Position numbers and translations under genes: made by a program. A model generated the notes under the pieces. It saw only the letters and a program-made list of their open reading frames with translations, was not told where the DNA came from and made no database searches. Below are positions 31,342 through 38,120 of a stretch of DNA of 64,000 bases, piece by piece (the stretch's first letter is position 1; each line of letters opens with the position of its first letter). Origin of the DNA: Bacillus horti (GTDB taxonomy: Bacteria; Bacillota; Bacilli; Caldalkalibacillales; JCM-10596); assembly GCF_030813115.1 (NCBI RefSeq), contig NZ_JAUSTY010000018.1, forward strand, positions 1 to 64,000. Direction: 5' to 3'.

Positions 31342-31433
31342 ACATTAATTTTCTAAATAATACGTTTTAGAAAAAATAACTGAATTAAGATAAGTCAGAA
31401 AACTAGAACAATAATTGAAGGGGGAGATTTTGA

Positions 31434-33071
31434 ATGAGAAGTTCAAAGAAATCCGTTTGGATGCTGAGCCTATTATTACTTCTATCTTTAGTATTAATAG
31501 CAGCATGCTCAAACAACGACGGTGGTTCATCTGAAGCACCAGAAACAAATGCTCCAGATGATAGTGCTACTGGAGAAGACGATGTAGTAGAAGAAACAAC
31601 TGGTGGGGATCTAATTATTGCCACTAAATCTGAAATTGTTGGACTTGATCCACATACTTCTAATGATGTTCCTTCTAGTAACATAGCTTATAACATTTAT
31701 GAATCACTTGTTTATTTCGATGAAAATGATGAGCTTCAGCCTTTATTAGCTGAAAGCTGGGATCAAATTGATGAGCTTACACTTGAGTTCACTCTCAAAC
31801 AAGGTGTTAAGTTCCATGACGATACTGATTTTAATGCTGAGGTTGTAAAAGCTAATATTGAGCGTATTCTTGATCCTGCAACAGCTTCACAACGTCTTTT
31901 CTTATATGAAATGGTTACTGAAGTAAATGTTATTGATGAGTATACGGTTCAAATTGTTACTGAGTATCCGTTTGCTCCACTTTTACCTCACTTAGCACAT
32001 AGTGCTGGTGGAATGATCAGCTTAGATGCTATCGAAAAAGATAGAGAAGCTGTAGCTAGTGGGCAAAACCCTGGTTCACACATTAGTTCTAATCCAGTAG
32101 GTACAGGTTACTTCAAGTTTGATTACTGGACTACTGGTGAAGAAGTTAAGCTTGTTCGTAACGACAATTACTGGGGAGAACATGCAAAGGTTGATTCTGT
32201 AACTTTTAAAGTTGTTGGTGAGGAATTAACTCGTTTAACTGAACTTGAAACTGGATATGTTCATATTGCTGAACAAATGCAACCAAGTGATATTACACGT
32301 ATTCAAGGTTTACCAAACGCTGGCTTAAATGAGACTCCACAAACAAGTTTATCTTACATTGCATTTAACACTCAAAAAGAACCATTTACAGACGTTCGTG
32401 TTCGTCAAGCTATTTCTATGGCGATCGATCCAGCCCAAATCATTGATGGTATTCTTTATGGAGCAGGGATTCCAGCAGTAGGACCACTTGCTCAAAGTGT
32501 ATTAGGATATGATGCTTCTGTTACTCCACTTGAGTACGATATTGAAGGAGCGAAAGCACTATTAGCTGAAGCTGGATATGCTGATGGGTTCAGTACTACG
32601 ATTTGGACAAATGATTCTGCTACACGTGTCCAAACGGCTGAATACCTACAATCTGCACTAAGAGAACTTAACATTGATGTATCTGTTGAGATTGTTGAGT
32701 GGGCAACATACCTTGAAGACACTTCAGCTGGTAAGCATGATATGTTTATCCTTGGTTGGTCTACTCCAACTAGCGATGCTGACTATGCAATGTACGCTTT
32801 ATTCCATTCTAAAAACCATGGTTCTACTGGTAACCGTACATTCTTAACGGATGCAGAACTTGATGATCTATTAGACAGAGGTCGCCAAGAAGTTGATCCA
32901 GATGCACGTTTAGCAATTTACAAAGAAGCTCAAGAAAGACTTGTTGAGATTGCACCAATGGTGTATACTCACTATACAATTCTTTTAACTGGTATCAGTG
33001 ATAGTGTTCATGATTTCTGGGTTACTCCTAACGGTATCTTCAGACTTCAAAACGTGTACATTTCTGAGTAA
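31434..33071 (+). CDS. Peptide-binding lipoprotein (family 5 solute-binding protein of Opp/Dpp importer)
   Basis: A 545-residue extracellular receptor. It has a lipoprotein signal peptide with lipobox LIAAC (lipidated Cys25), then a Ser/Asp/Glu-rich linker (~26-58), then the family 5 solute-binding fold (GGDLIIATKSEIVGLDPHTS, ESLVYFDENDELQPLLAESW, NPVGTGYFKF, RVRQAISMAIDPAQI). It probably delivers a peptide or similar substrate to the adjacent importer. It is transcribed divergently from the permease/ATPase operon, which is less common than being in the same transcript. The ATG has AAGGGGGAG upstream, and a strong terminator follows. Confidence 0.95.
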   Translation: MRSSKKSVWMLSLLLLLSLVLIAACSNNDGGSSEAPETNAPDDSATGEDDVVEETTGGDLIIATKSEIVGLDPHTSNDVPSSNIAYNIYESLVYFDENDELQPLLAESWDQIDELTLEFTLKQGVKFHDDTDFNAEVVKANIERILDPATASQRLFLYEMVTEVNVIDEYTVQIVTEYPFAPLLPHLAHSAGGMISLDAIEKDREAVASGQNPGSHISSNPVGTGYFKFDYWTTGEEVKLVRNDNYWGEHAKVDSVTFKVVGEELTRLTELETGYVHIAEQMQPSDITRIQGLPNAGLNETPQTSLSYIAFNTQKEPFTDVRVRQAISMAIDPAQIIDGILYGAGIPAVGPLAQSVLGYDASVTPLEYDIEGAKALLAEAGYADGFSTTIWTNDSATRVQTAEYLQSALRELNIDVSVEIVEWATYLEDTSAGKHDMFILGWSTPTSDADYAMYALFHSKNHGSTGNRTFLTDAELDDLLDRGRQEVDPDARLAIYKEAQERLVEIAPMVYTHYTILLTGISDSVHDFWVTPNGIFRLQNVYISE

Positions 33072-33084
33072 TAACAATTAAAAA

Positions 33085-33120
33085 AGCTGAACTAAGATGA
33101 TCTTAGTTCAGCTTTTTTAT
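33085..33120 (+). terminator. Intrinsic terminator after the lipoprotein gene
   Basis: A 13-base perfect stem, AGCTGAACTAAGA (33085-33097), loop TGA, TCTTAGTTCAGCT (33101-33113), followed by T6. A-rich on the other side, so possibly bidirectional. Confidence 0.92.
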
Positions 33121-33190
33121 TTCTACAATAAAAGAATTTAAATTATGATTATTTTTTTAAAATTATGATTTTATTTTGTCGAAATCTATG

Positions 33191-33198
33191 ATATTATA
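33191..33198. repeat. Target-site duplication, left copy
   Basis: ATATTATA directly adjoining the left end of the IS256-family element; the same 8 bases adjoin the right end. Confidence 0.85.
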
Positions 33199-33259
33199 GG
33201 TACCGTCAAGAATTTTGTGTAAATAGAAGATTTCCGTTTCTTGTAAAATGGATATGTAT

Positions 33260-34441
33260 TTATTCTTCAGAGAACATATTACTTAGCTCTGCCCGAGCTT
33301 GATCAAACCCAATATGGCATCGAGCGGAGAATTTTTGGTTGTATGGCTCAAATAGGGAAACAAGAAAGCGCTCTAAAGATTCTTCGTTAGGAAACTGCTC
33401 TTTCCTTTTGCTGTATCTCTTAATATTTTTATTTAACCCCTCAATAAGATTAGTCGAATAAATACTACGCCAAATGGCACGAGGAAAGTCATAAAACGTA
33501 AGCAAGTAAGGATTATCGCTCAGAGCTTTTGTCACTCTAGGGTAGGCTGACTGCCACTTGCTGATGAATACCTCTAGTTCTTTTTGCGCTTCATGACGTG
33601 AATCAGCTCGGTATACTCGCTTAAAATCGGCACAGATATCCTTACGGTCAGCTACTCGAACTTTGTGAGCAATATGCCGTGCGGCATGGACACAACAAGA
33701 CTGATACTTAGAACGAGGAAAGACCGTAGAGATGCGTTCCCGAAGACCTTTTAATCCGTCTGAAATAAAAAGGAGGATATCTTCAACTCCACGTTCTTTA
33801 AGCTCTTGTAATACTTCTTCCCAGACAAAAGCTGACTCCGTCGGAGCAATCGTAAAAGAAAGGACTTCTTTGGATCCATCCTCTCGGATGCCCACAGAGA
33901 TATACACCGCTTCCTTAGAGACTGTGTCACGCTTCAGAGCGATAAAAGTTGCATCAAGATAGACACATACGTAGCGAGAAGCTAAAGAACGTGATTTGAA
34001 AGCAGCTACTTGTTCCCCTACCGCTTTAGTCATATTAGAAATGGTCTGTGGTGTGTAGTGATGCCCGTACATTCTTTCAACCAAATCAGAGATTTCGGAC
34101 ATTGTGACTCCCTTTTGAAACATATGAATGACAAACGCCTCTAGGGTGTCGTTTGAGCGCTTATAAGGTTGAACCGTTTGTTGCTTAAACTCACCATTAC
34201 GATCACGAGGGATGCTAATCTCTAAGTCACCAAACTCCGTGTGGAGTTTGCGGGAGTAGGATCCGTTTCTAGAATTACCTGAATGAAATCCAATTCGGTC
34301 GTACCTTTCATAGTCTAGGAAAGCTGTTAACTCCGTTTGGAGCAATGTGTTAACAGCCGCTTCTAAGTGAATGCGAAAAACTTCTTTAATATCTTCTTTT
34401 TTGACTAGAGCTTCAATGATATCTGTTGTAAACTGATTCAT
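33260..34441 (-). CDS. IS256-family transposase
   Basis: A 393-residue mutator-type transposase that would cut and paste the surrounding element. The DDE residues are visible in YLDATFIAL, LLFISDGLKGL and STNLIEGLNKNIKRYSKRK, the last being the highly conserved C-terminal signature of the family. The length is normal and the frame is uninterrupted. The ATG at 34441 has AGAGGT upstream, but that site is inside one arm of a hairpin (34445-34502), which may limit translation from read-through transcripts. Confidence 0.96.
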   Translation of the reverse strand: MNQFTTDIIEALVKKEDIKEVFRIHLEAAVNTLLQTELTAFLDYERYDRIGFHSGNSRNGSYSRKLHTEFGDLEISIPRDRNGEFKQQTVQPYKRSNDTLEAFVIHMFQKGVTMSEISDLVERMYGHHYTPQTISNMTKAVGEQVAAFKSRSLASRYVCVYLDATFIALKRDTVSKEAVYISVGIREDGSKEVLSFTIAPTESAFVWEEVLQELKERGVEDILLFISDGLKGLRERISTVFPRSKYQSCCVHAARHIAHKVRVADRKDICADFKRVYRADSRHEAQKELEVFISKWQSAYPRVTKALSDNPYLLTFYDFPRAIWRSIYSTNLIEGLNKNIKRYSKRKEQFPNEESLERFLVSLFEPYNQKFSARCHIGFDQARAELSNMFSEE

Positions 34442-34444
34442 AGG

Positions 34445-34502
34445 GAAGACCTCTTTTCTGTGAATTTGTTGTGGTGACTTAATTCTACAAGAAAAGGTCT
34501 TC
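34445..34502 (-). promoter_or_regulatory. Hairpin covering the transposase ribosome binding site
   Basis: The arms GAAGACCTCTTTTCT (34445-34459) and AGAAAAGGTCTTC (34490-34502) pair over 13 bases with a two-base bulge. On the transposase mRNA the 3' arm contains the AGAGGT site, so a transcript that begins upstream of the hairpin would have its start region sequestered. Such structures are known in other IS elements as protection against activation by outside promoters. Confidence 0.6.
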
Positions 34503-34544
34503 CTTTTTCTATCTATTCATTTACACAAAATATTTTACGCTATC

Positions 34545-34552
34545 ATATTATA
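34545..34552. repeat. Target-site duplication, right copy
   Basis: ATATTATA directly adjoining the right end of the IS256-family element. Confidence 0.85.
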
Positions 34553-34570
34553 ATTTTGTGATTATTTAAC

Positions 34571-34598
34571 TTGTTATTTTAAAGGAATTTAATATAGT
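34571..34598 (+). promoter_or_regulatory. Candidate promoter of the MauE/thioredoxin/peptide locus
   Basis: TTGTTA (34571-34576), a 16-base spacer and TATAGT (34593-34598). It lies just outside the IS element, about 115 bases before the MauE-like start. Confidence 0.4.
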
Positions 34599-34712
34599 TT
34601 ATTCCATTTAAAAGAATGCTATATCAGATATTTTATTTAGAAAGTGCACACCACATAACCGTTACTTTTAAATGTTTGCTTCTCACTCGATATGTCTTAT
34701 AGGAGGTTTCAT

Positions 34713-35237
34713 ATGGATTGGATATTATTCTCAAGAATATTCCTTAGTATACTATTCTTTTTCTCTGCCTTATTAAAAATCGTTGATAAACAAAATTTCA
34801 TCAATACCATTAAAGATATTGGCATAAGAAAAGAACTCCTTTCATTAGCTTTCGGAACCCTTATCATTTTTGAAATTATTGCCTCCATCCTACTTTGGAT
34901 TAACTCATTAGTTGTTTTTGGTTTATCTTTAGTCTATCTCTTATCTATTATTTTTCTTTTCCAGACTGTAAAGATTATCCGCTCCGAGGAGGAAGTCCAA
35001 TGCAATTGCTTTGGTTCCTTAACAGACGAAAAGCTGGGGTATTCAACACTTATCCGAATCTTTATCATTCTATCCGTTAATACGTATTTGATCATTAATA
35101 TTAATTCAATGAATTCAACTTTCAGTCTATCTGAGATATTTAGTTATACAACAACTTCACTTGGACTTATAATGCTCTACTCTCTTTTACATACATACAC
35201 AAGCCTGCGAGTTAAAATAAACAAGGAGATTAAGTAA
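34713..35237 (+). CDS. MauE/DoxX-family redox-associated membrane protein
   Basis: About 174 residues with four to five hydrophobic segments. The CNCFG motif in the loop after the third segment (VQCNCFGSLTDEKLG) matches the CGCFG motif of MauE, a membrane protein needed for disulfide formation in methylamine dehydrogenase. Relatives lie beside secreted disulfide-containing proteins. The start is ATG 34713, with AGGAGG six bases upstream; a longer frame from 34692 lacks one. The stop overlaps the start of the next gene by one base, so the two are translationally coupled. I infer that it passes electrons or oxidising equivalents across the membrane for the thioredoxin-like partner, acting on the small Cys-rich peptide encoded downstream. 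Confidence 0.82.
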   Translation: MDWILFSRIFLSILFFFSALLKIVDKQNFINTIKDIGIRKELLSLAFGTLIIFEIIASILLWINSLVVFGLSLVYLLSIIFLFQTVKIIRSEEEVQCNCFGSLTDEKLGYSTLIRIFIILSVNTYLIININSMNSTFSLSEIFSYTTTSLGLIMLYSLLHTYTSLRVKINKEIK

Positions 35238-35761
35238 TGAATACAACTATTTATTTGACCCTCTTTATATTGTGGATTTTGGTCTTATGCAATTCATATA
35301 TGTTAATAAAGCTCTTCAAAGCAGTTGCTAAGTTAAACAAAAAAGAGCTACCCAAAAGTTTTGCAGGTATTGCTAAAGGATCACTTCTCCCCATCAAAAA
35401 CTATAAAAACCTAGACATGAAAGCATTTGATTATACATCGAAAAAAAATTATATTGTACTATTTGGAAGCTATGGCTGTAAGGTTTGTCATCAAATATAT
35501 CCATTATTTAATACACTCAAACAGGAAAAAACAGGAGTCATCATTCAAATTTTTATGTTAGCTACAGAAGATCAGGCAAAAGAAATTAGCGCACAATACG
35601 ACATTCCTACAGATCATATTACTATAATATCCCAAAATGATTTGCCTTCACTTGGAATCACTGGATTTCCTTTTGCCTATTACTTATCTTCAAATGGGAA
35701 CGTTATTAATAAAGGGCTGGTAAACTTCAAAAATGATTTTGATATTTTAATGTCTGCTTAG
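35237..35761 (+). CDS. Membrane-anchored thioredoxin-like protein (MauD/TlpA type)
   Basis: A 174-residue protein with one N-terminal membrane segment (~5-27) and an extracytoplasmic thioredoxin fold. The active site is GCKVC (about residues 80-84) and the cis-proline loop is GITGFPFAYYL. The paired arrangement with a MauE-like gene resembles mauDE, whose products handle disulfides of an exported subunit. The gene starts at the last base of the MauE-like stop and has GGAG upstream. The substrate is not known; the six-cysteine peptide encoded 153 bases downstream is the obvious candidate. Whether it oxidises, reduces or isomerises cannot be told from sequence. Confidence 0.85.
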   Translation: MNTTIYLTLFILWILVLCNSYMLIKLFKAVAKLNKKELPKSFAGIAKGSLLPIKNYKNLDMKAFDYTSKKNYIVLFGSYGCKVCHQIYPLFNTLKQEKTGVIIQIFMLATEDQAKEISAQYDIPTDHITIISQNDLPSLGITGFPFAYYLSSNGNVINKGLVNFKNDFDILMSA

Positions 35762-35840
35762 AATCGTTATTAGATATTTACTTTTTAAAAGCATTTTAAA
35801 TTTCTGAAGTATTAAATGCGGTTTCTCCTTCCATTGTGAA

Positions 35841-35857
35841 GTGAAACAATATTTCAC
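35841..35857 (+). promoter_or_regulatory. Inverted repeat upstream of the Cys-rich peptide gene
   Basis: GTGAAA-CAATA-TTTCAC, a 6-base perfect inverted repeat 57 bases before the peptide start. It could be an operator or a small hairpin. It contains TGAAAC, the -35 element of several Bacillus ECF sigma factors, with AGTC 15 bases downstream; the match to a full ECF promoter is imperfect. Confidence 0.35.
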
Positions 35858-35914
35858 ATCTTAGTCTAATTACCTCATTAATTTCAAAAATTATTCTTAA
35901 AGGAGGTGTAATGA

Positions 35915-36070
35915 ATGGAGTTTGAAAACTATAATGAAGAGTCTGTCGAGGCATCATATTGTGAATGTACAATATTTGTCTGCGGCTACCATCACGGTGG
36001 GATTCCAATTACAACTATGACATGTAGATTCGATAGTGGGAACACATACAATTTTTGTGAATGCTATTAG
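35915..36070 (+). CDS. 51-residue six-cysteine peptide, candidate exported disulfide-bonded (bacteriocin-like) peptide
   Basis: A short gene with a perfect AAGGAGGTG site 8-9 bases before ATG 35915. The product opens MEFENYNEESVEAS, an acidic leader-like stretch, followed by a Cys-rich region with cysteines at 16, 18, 23, 37, 48 and 50. The layout is nearly symmetric: a CEC motif at each end and single cysteines between, around CGYHHGGIP. There is no Sec signal peptide and no double-glycine leader end. Context supports a real product: two thiol-redox genes upstream, a hairpin directly after the stop, and a bacteriocin-type ABC exporter downstream. I do not recognise the family. It could be an antimicrobial or signalling peptide; three disulfides are possible. 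No lanthionine, radical-SAM, YcaO or glycosyltransferase gene is nearby. Confidence 0.78.
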   Translation: MEFENYNEESVEASYCECTIFVCGYHHGGIPITTMTCRFDSGNTYNFCECY

Positions 36071-36078
36071 TGATTCCT

Positions 36079-36102
36079 GAGTCAGGGTACAAGCCCTGAC
36101 TC
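36079..36102 (+). terminator. Hairpin after the peptide gene (probable attenuator)
   Basis: GAGTCAGGG (36079-36087), loop of six, CCCTGACTC (36094-36102), a perfect 9-base stem nine bases after the stop codon. The following T-tract is poor (CTTTCTT). Such weak terminators between a peptide precursor and its transporter gene keep precursor message in excess. Confidence 0.7.
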
Positions 36103-36137
36103 CTTTCTTCATGTGAAGAATATAATTAAGAAGAAGC

Positions 36138-36163
36138 TGTCAGGGCTATACTCTGACATTTTT
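36138..36163 (+). terminator. Second hairpin with T-run before the exporter gene
   Basis: TGTCAGGG (36138-36145), loop CTATA, CTCTGACA (36151-36158), 8 pairs with one G-U, then T5. It lies between the peptide gene and the exporter start and would further reduce read-through. Confidence 0.6.
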
Positions 36164-36182
36164 CTGTTATTAGGAGATACAT

Positions 36183-37991
36183 ATGAAACTAGTATATTTA
36201 AAAAACCTATTTACCCTAGTATGGCAATATGGTAAAGCATTGTTTCTTCTAAGTACAATCATAAAGATAATTCTTGGAATCTCACCATTAGCCACCTTAT
36301 TTATTGTCCAAGAGGTTATTAATCAAGTAACTGAACTTATTCAAGGTGAATCTGTAGAATATATGTCTGTGCTTTTCCTTCTCCTTTTACAATTTGCTGT
36401 ATCTGTACTGATCTCGATTTTAAATCATGTAGACTCCATACTTGCCATTCATTTAGAAGTAAGATTAGATTACAAGATAAGTAAAAAGGTCTCTACCAAA
36501 TCAATTACTGTACCCTTCTCCTACTTCGAGTTATCTCAATTTTATGATCATCAAAATCGAATTAAAAACGGCAACATTGGAACACGCTTAATGATTCCCA
36601 TTAAAGCTACACTTGATGTTTTAAAATATATCATTTCAATCAGCAGCTACGTAATTTTTCTAGCCACTATTCATTGGGGGCTAGTTGTAATAAGCTTGAT
36701 CGCCTTCATTCCCATTCTAATTATTAAAGCAAAATTTGGTTCTGCCAAGTTTTATTTAATGCGGAATCAAACTCCCGCTGCCAGAGAGGCTAATTATATA
36801 ACTTCACTATTAAATACTCGTCAGGCTTCAAAGGAGATTAGGTTGTTCAGGCTTGGCGAATTTTTATTACAAAAATGGAGTTTTTTATTTAAAAAGAATA
36901 ACTCCCAGACACTCAGACTTGCAAGAAGAGAATATTATGCCTTTATCTTAATTGACTTATTTAGCGCCTTATTATATGTTGCTGCCTCGCTGTTATTGAT
37001 CTCACAGATTAGTAGAGGGTTTCTTGCCGTTGGACAATTTGTTTCAACGGGACAAGCTATTCAAGGTGCTCAAAGCACCATCAATATGATTGCAAGTACT
37101 TTGGCGAGAATTTATGAAAATCAGCTATACGTAGAGGATTTATTTAAATACTTGAATTATTACGAACCTACTTTACATAAAAACAATGAACAAGAAAAAA
37201 CAATGAGCTTCCCCTCAAAGGTTCAAAAAGGGATAAATGTGGGTAACCTAAGCTTTTATTACCCTCATTCATCAAAAAAAGCATTACATAACATTTCATT
37301 CTCTGTAAAACCAGGTGAAAAAATAGCTATAGTTGGTGAAAATGGTTCAGGTAAATCAACACTTGTAAAATGTTTAATGGGGCTTTACAACAATTATGAA
37401 GGGACCATTACAATCGATGACATCGATATACAGAAGATTAAAACAAACGAACTCTATGATCAGATGACAGGTATCTTTCAAGATTATATGAAATACCAAT
37501 TTACTGTACAGGAAAATATTGGATTTGGAAATATTTCTAAGCTTGATCAACTACAACAAATAATAAACACCAGTGAAAAGAGCGGAGCTGATTCCTTTGT
37601 TAGAAACTTGCCTAAGCAATATAGCTCTCGGTTAGGTAGACTTTTTCAAGGTGGATATGAGCTCTCAGGCGGTCAGTGGCAAAAAATCGCATTAGCTCGT
37701 GCATTATATAAAAATGCTCAGATTATTTTTCTTGATGAACCCACCGCTTCACTTGATCCACTGGTAGAAATCGAATTATTTAGACAGTTTCTTAGCACAA
37801 CTAAAGATGTAACTACATTCTATATTTCTCATCGTATGGCCTCAGCCAAAGTAGCAGAAAAAATACTAGTACTGAAGAATGGTGAAATTGTAGAATCTGG
37901 CTCTCACACCGAACTTATGAATCTACAGGGTGAGTATCACAGAATGTATCAAGCACAAGCCAATTGGTATCTAGAAAAAGATTCAAGTTAG
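36183..37991 (+). CDS. Bacteriocin/peptide-type ABC exporter, fused membrane and ATPase domains
   Basis: A 602-residue half-transporter that would work as a homodimer. Residues ~1-320 hold about six membrane segments; the ATPase domain has Walker A VGENGSGKST, signature LSGGQWQK, Walker B IIFLDEPTASLD and H-loop YISHRMASA. The size and the W in LSGGQWQ resemble NisT-like exporters of modified peptides. There is no N-terminal C39 peptidase domain, so if the peptide has a leader, something else removes it. ATG 36183 has TAGGAG upstream. The gene is last in the locus and ends in a strong terminator. I infer that it exports the 51-residue peptide; a role with another substrate is possible. Confidence 0.9.
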   Translation: MKLVYLKNLFTLVWQYGKALFLLSTIIKIILGISPLATLFIVQEVINQVTELIQGESVEYMSVLFLLLLQFAVSVLISILNHVDSILAIHLEVRLDYKISKKVSTKSITVPFSYFELSQFYDHQNRIKNGNIGTRLMIPIKATLDVLKYIISISSYVIFLATIHWGLVVISLIAFIPILIIKAKFGSAKFYLMRNQTPAAREANYITSLLNTRQASKEIRLFRLGEFLLQKWSFLFKKNNSQTLRLARREYYAFILIDLFSALLYVAASLLLISQISRGFLAVGQFVSTGQAIQGAQSTINMIASTLARIYENQLYVEDLFKYLNYYEPTLHKNNEQEKTMSFPSKVQKGINVGNLSFYYPHSSKKALHNISFSVKPGEKIAIVGENGSGKSTLVKCLMGLYNNYEGTITIDDIDIQKIKTNELYDQMTGIFQDYMKYQFTVQENIGFGNISKLDQLQQIINTSEKSGADSFVRNLPKQYSSRLGRLFQGGYELSGGQWQKIALARALYKNAQIIFLDEPTASLDPLVEIELFRQFLSTTKDVTTFYISHRMASAKVAEKILVLKNGEIVESGSHTELMNLQGEYHRMYQAQANWYLEKDSS

Positions 37992-38042
37992 CTCAAAAAC
38001 TTATACTATATTGATTGTATAAAAAAATATATTTTAAACAAA

Positions 38043-38086
38043 AAGGGTAGCTCAGATAAGTTTAATAACTTTTATGAGCTACCCTT
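38043..38086. terminator. Bidirectional terminator between the exporter and the secreted-protein gene
   Basis: The arms AAGGGTAGCTCA (38043-38054) and TGAGCTACCCTT (38075-38086) form a perfect 12-base stem between two convergent genes, with A-rich and T-rich flanks. Confidence 0.75.
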
Positions 38087-38120
38087 CAAAAATTTATTTA
38101 AATTTATCTCTAACTGGAAC

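Larger units (their letters stand above)
33199..34544 (-). mobile_element. Complete IS256-family insertion sequence
   Basis: A 1346-bp element carrying one transposase gene. The ends are imperfect inverted repeats of 26 bases (33199-33224 and 34519-34544, 21 of 26 matching, sharing the core ATTTTGTGTAAAT). It is flanked by the 8-bp direct repeat ATATTATA (33191-33198 and 34545-34552), the target-duplication size expected of this family. Intact ends, duplication and transposase suggest a recent, potentially active insertion. It landed between the peptide receptor terminator and the MauE-like gene without breaking either. Confidence 0.93.

Noticed and set aside
31403-31684. 93-residue minus-strand frame over the start of the lipoprotein gene
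   Set aside because: Antisense shadow of the Ser/Ala-rich linker region of the receptor gene.
35915-36070. Glycocin or lanthipeptide precursor
   Set aside because: No glycosyltransferase, LanB/C/M or other modifying enzyme is nearby, and the cysteine layout does not fit the nested pairs of glycocins.
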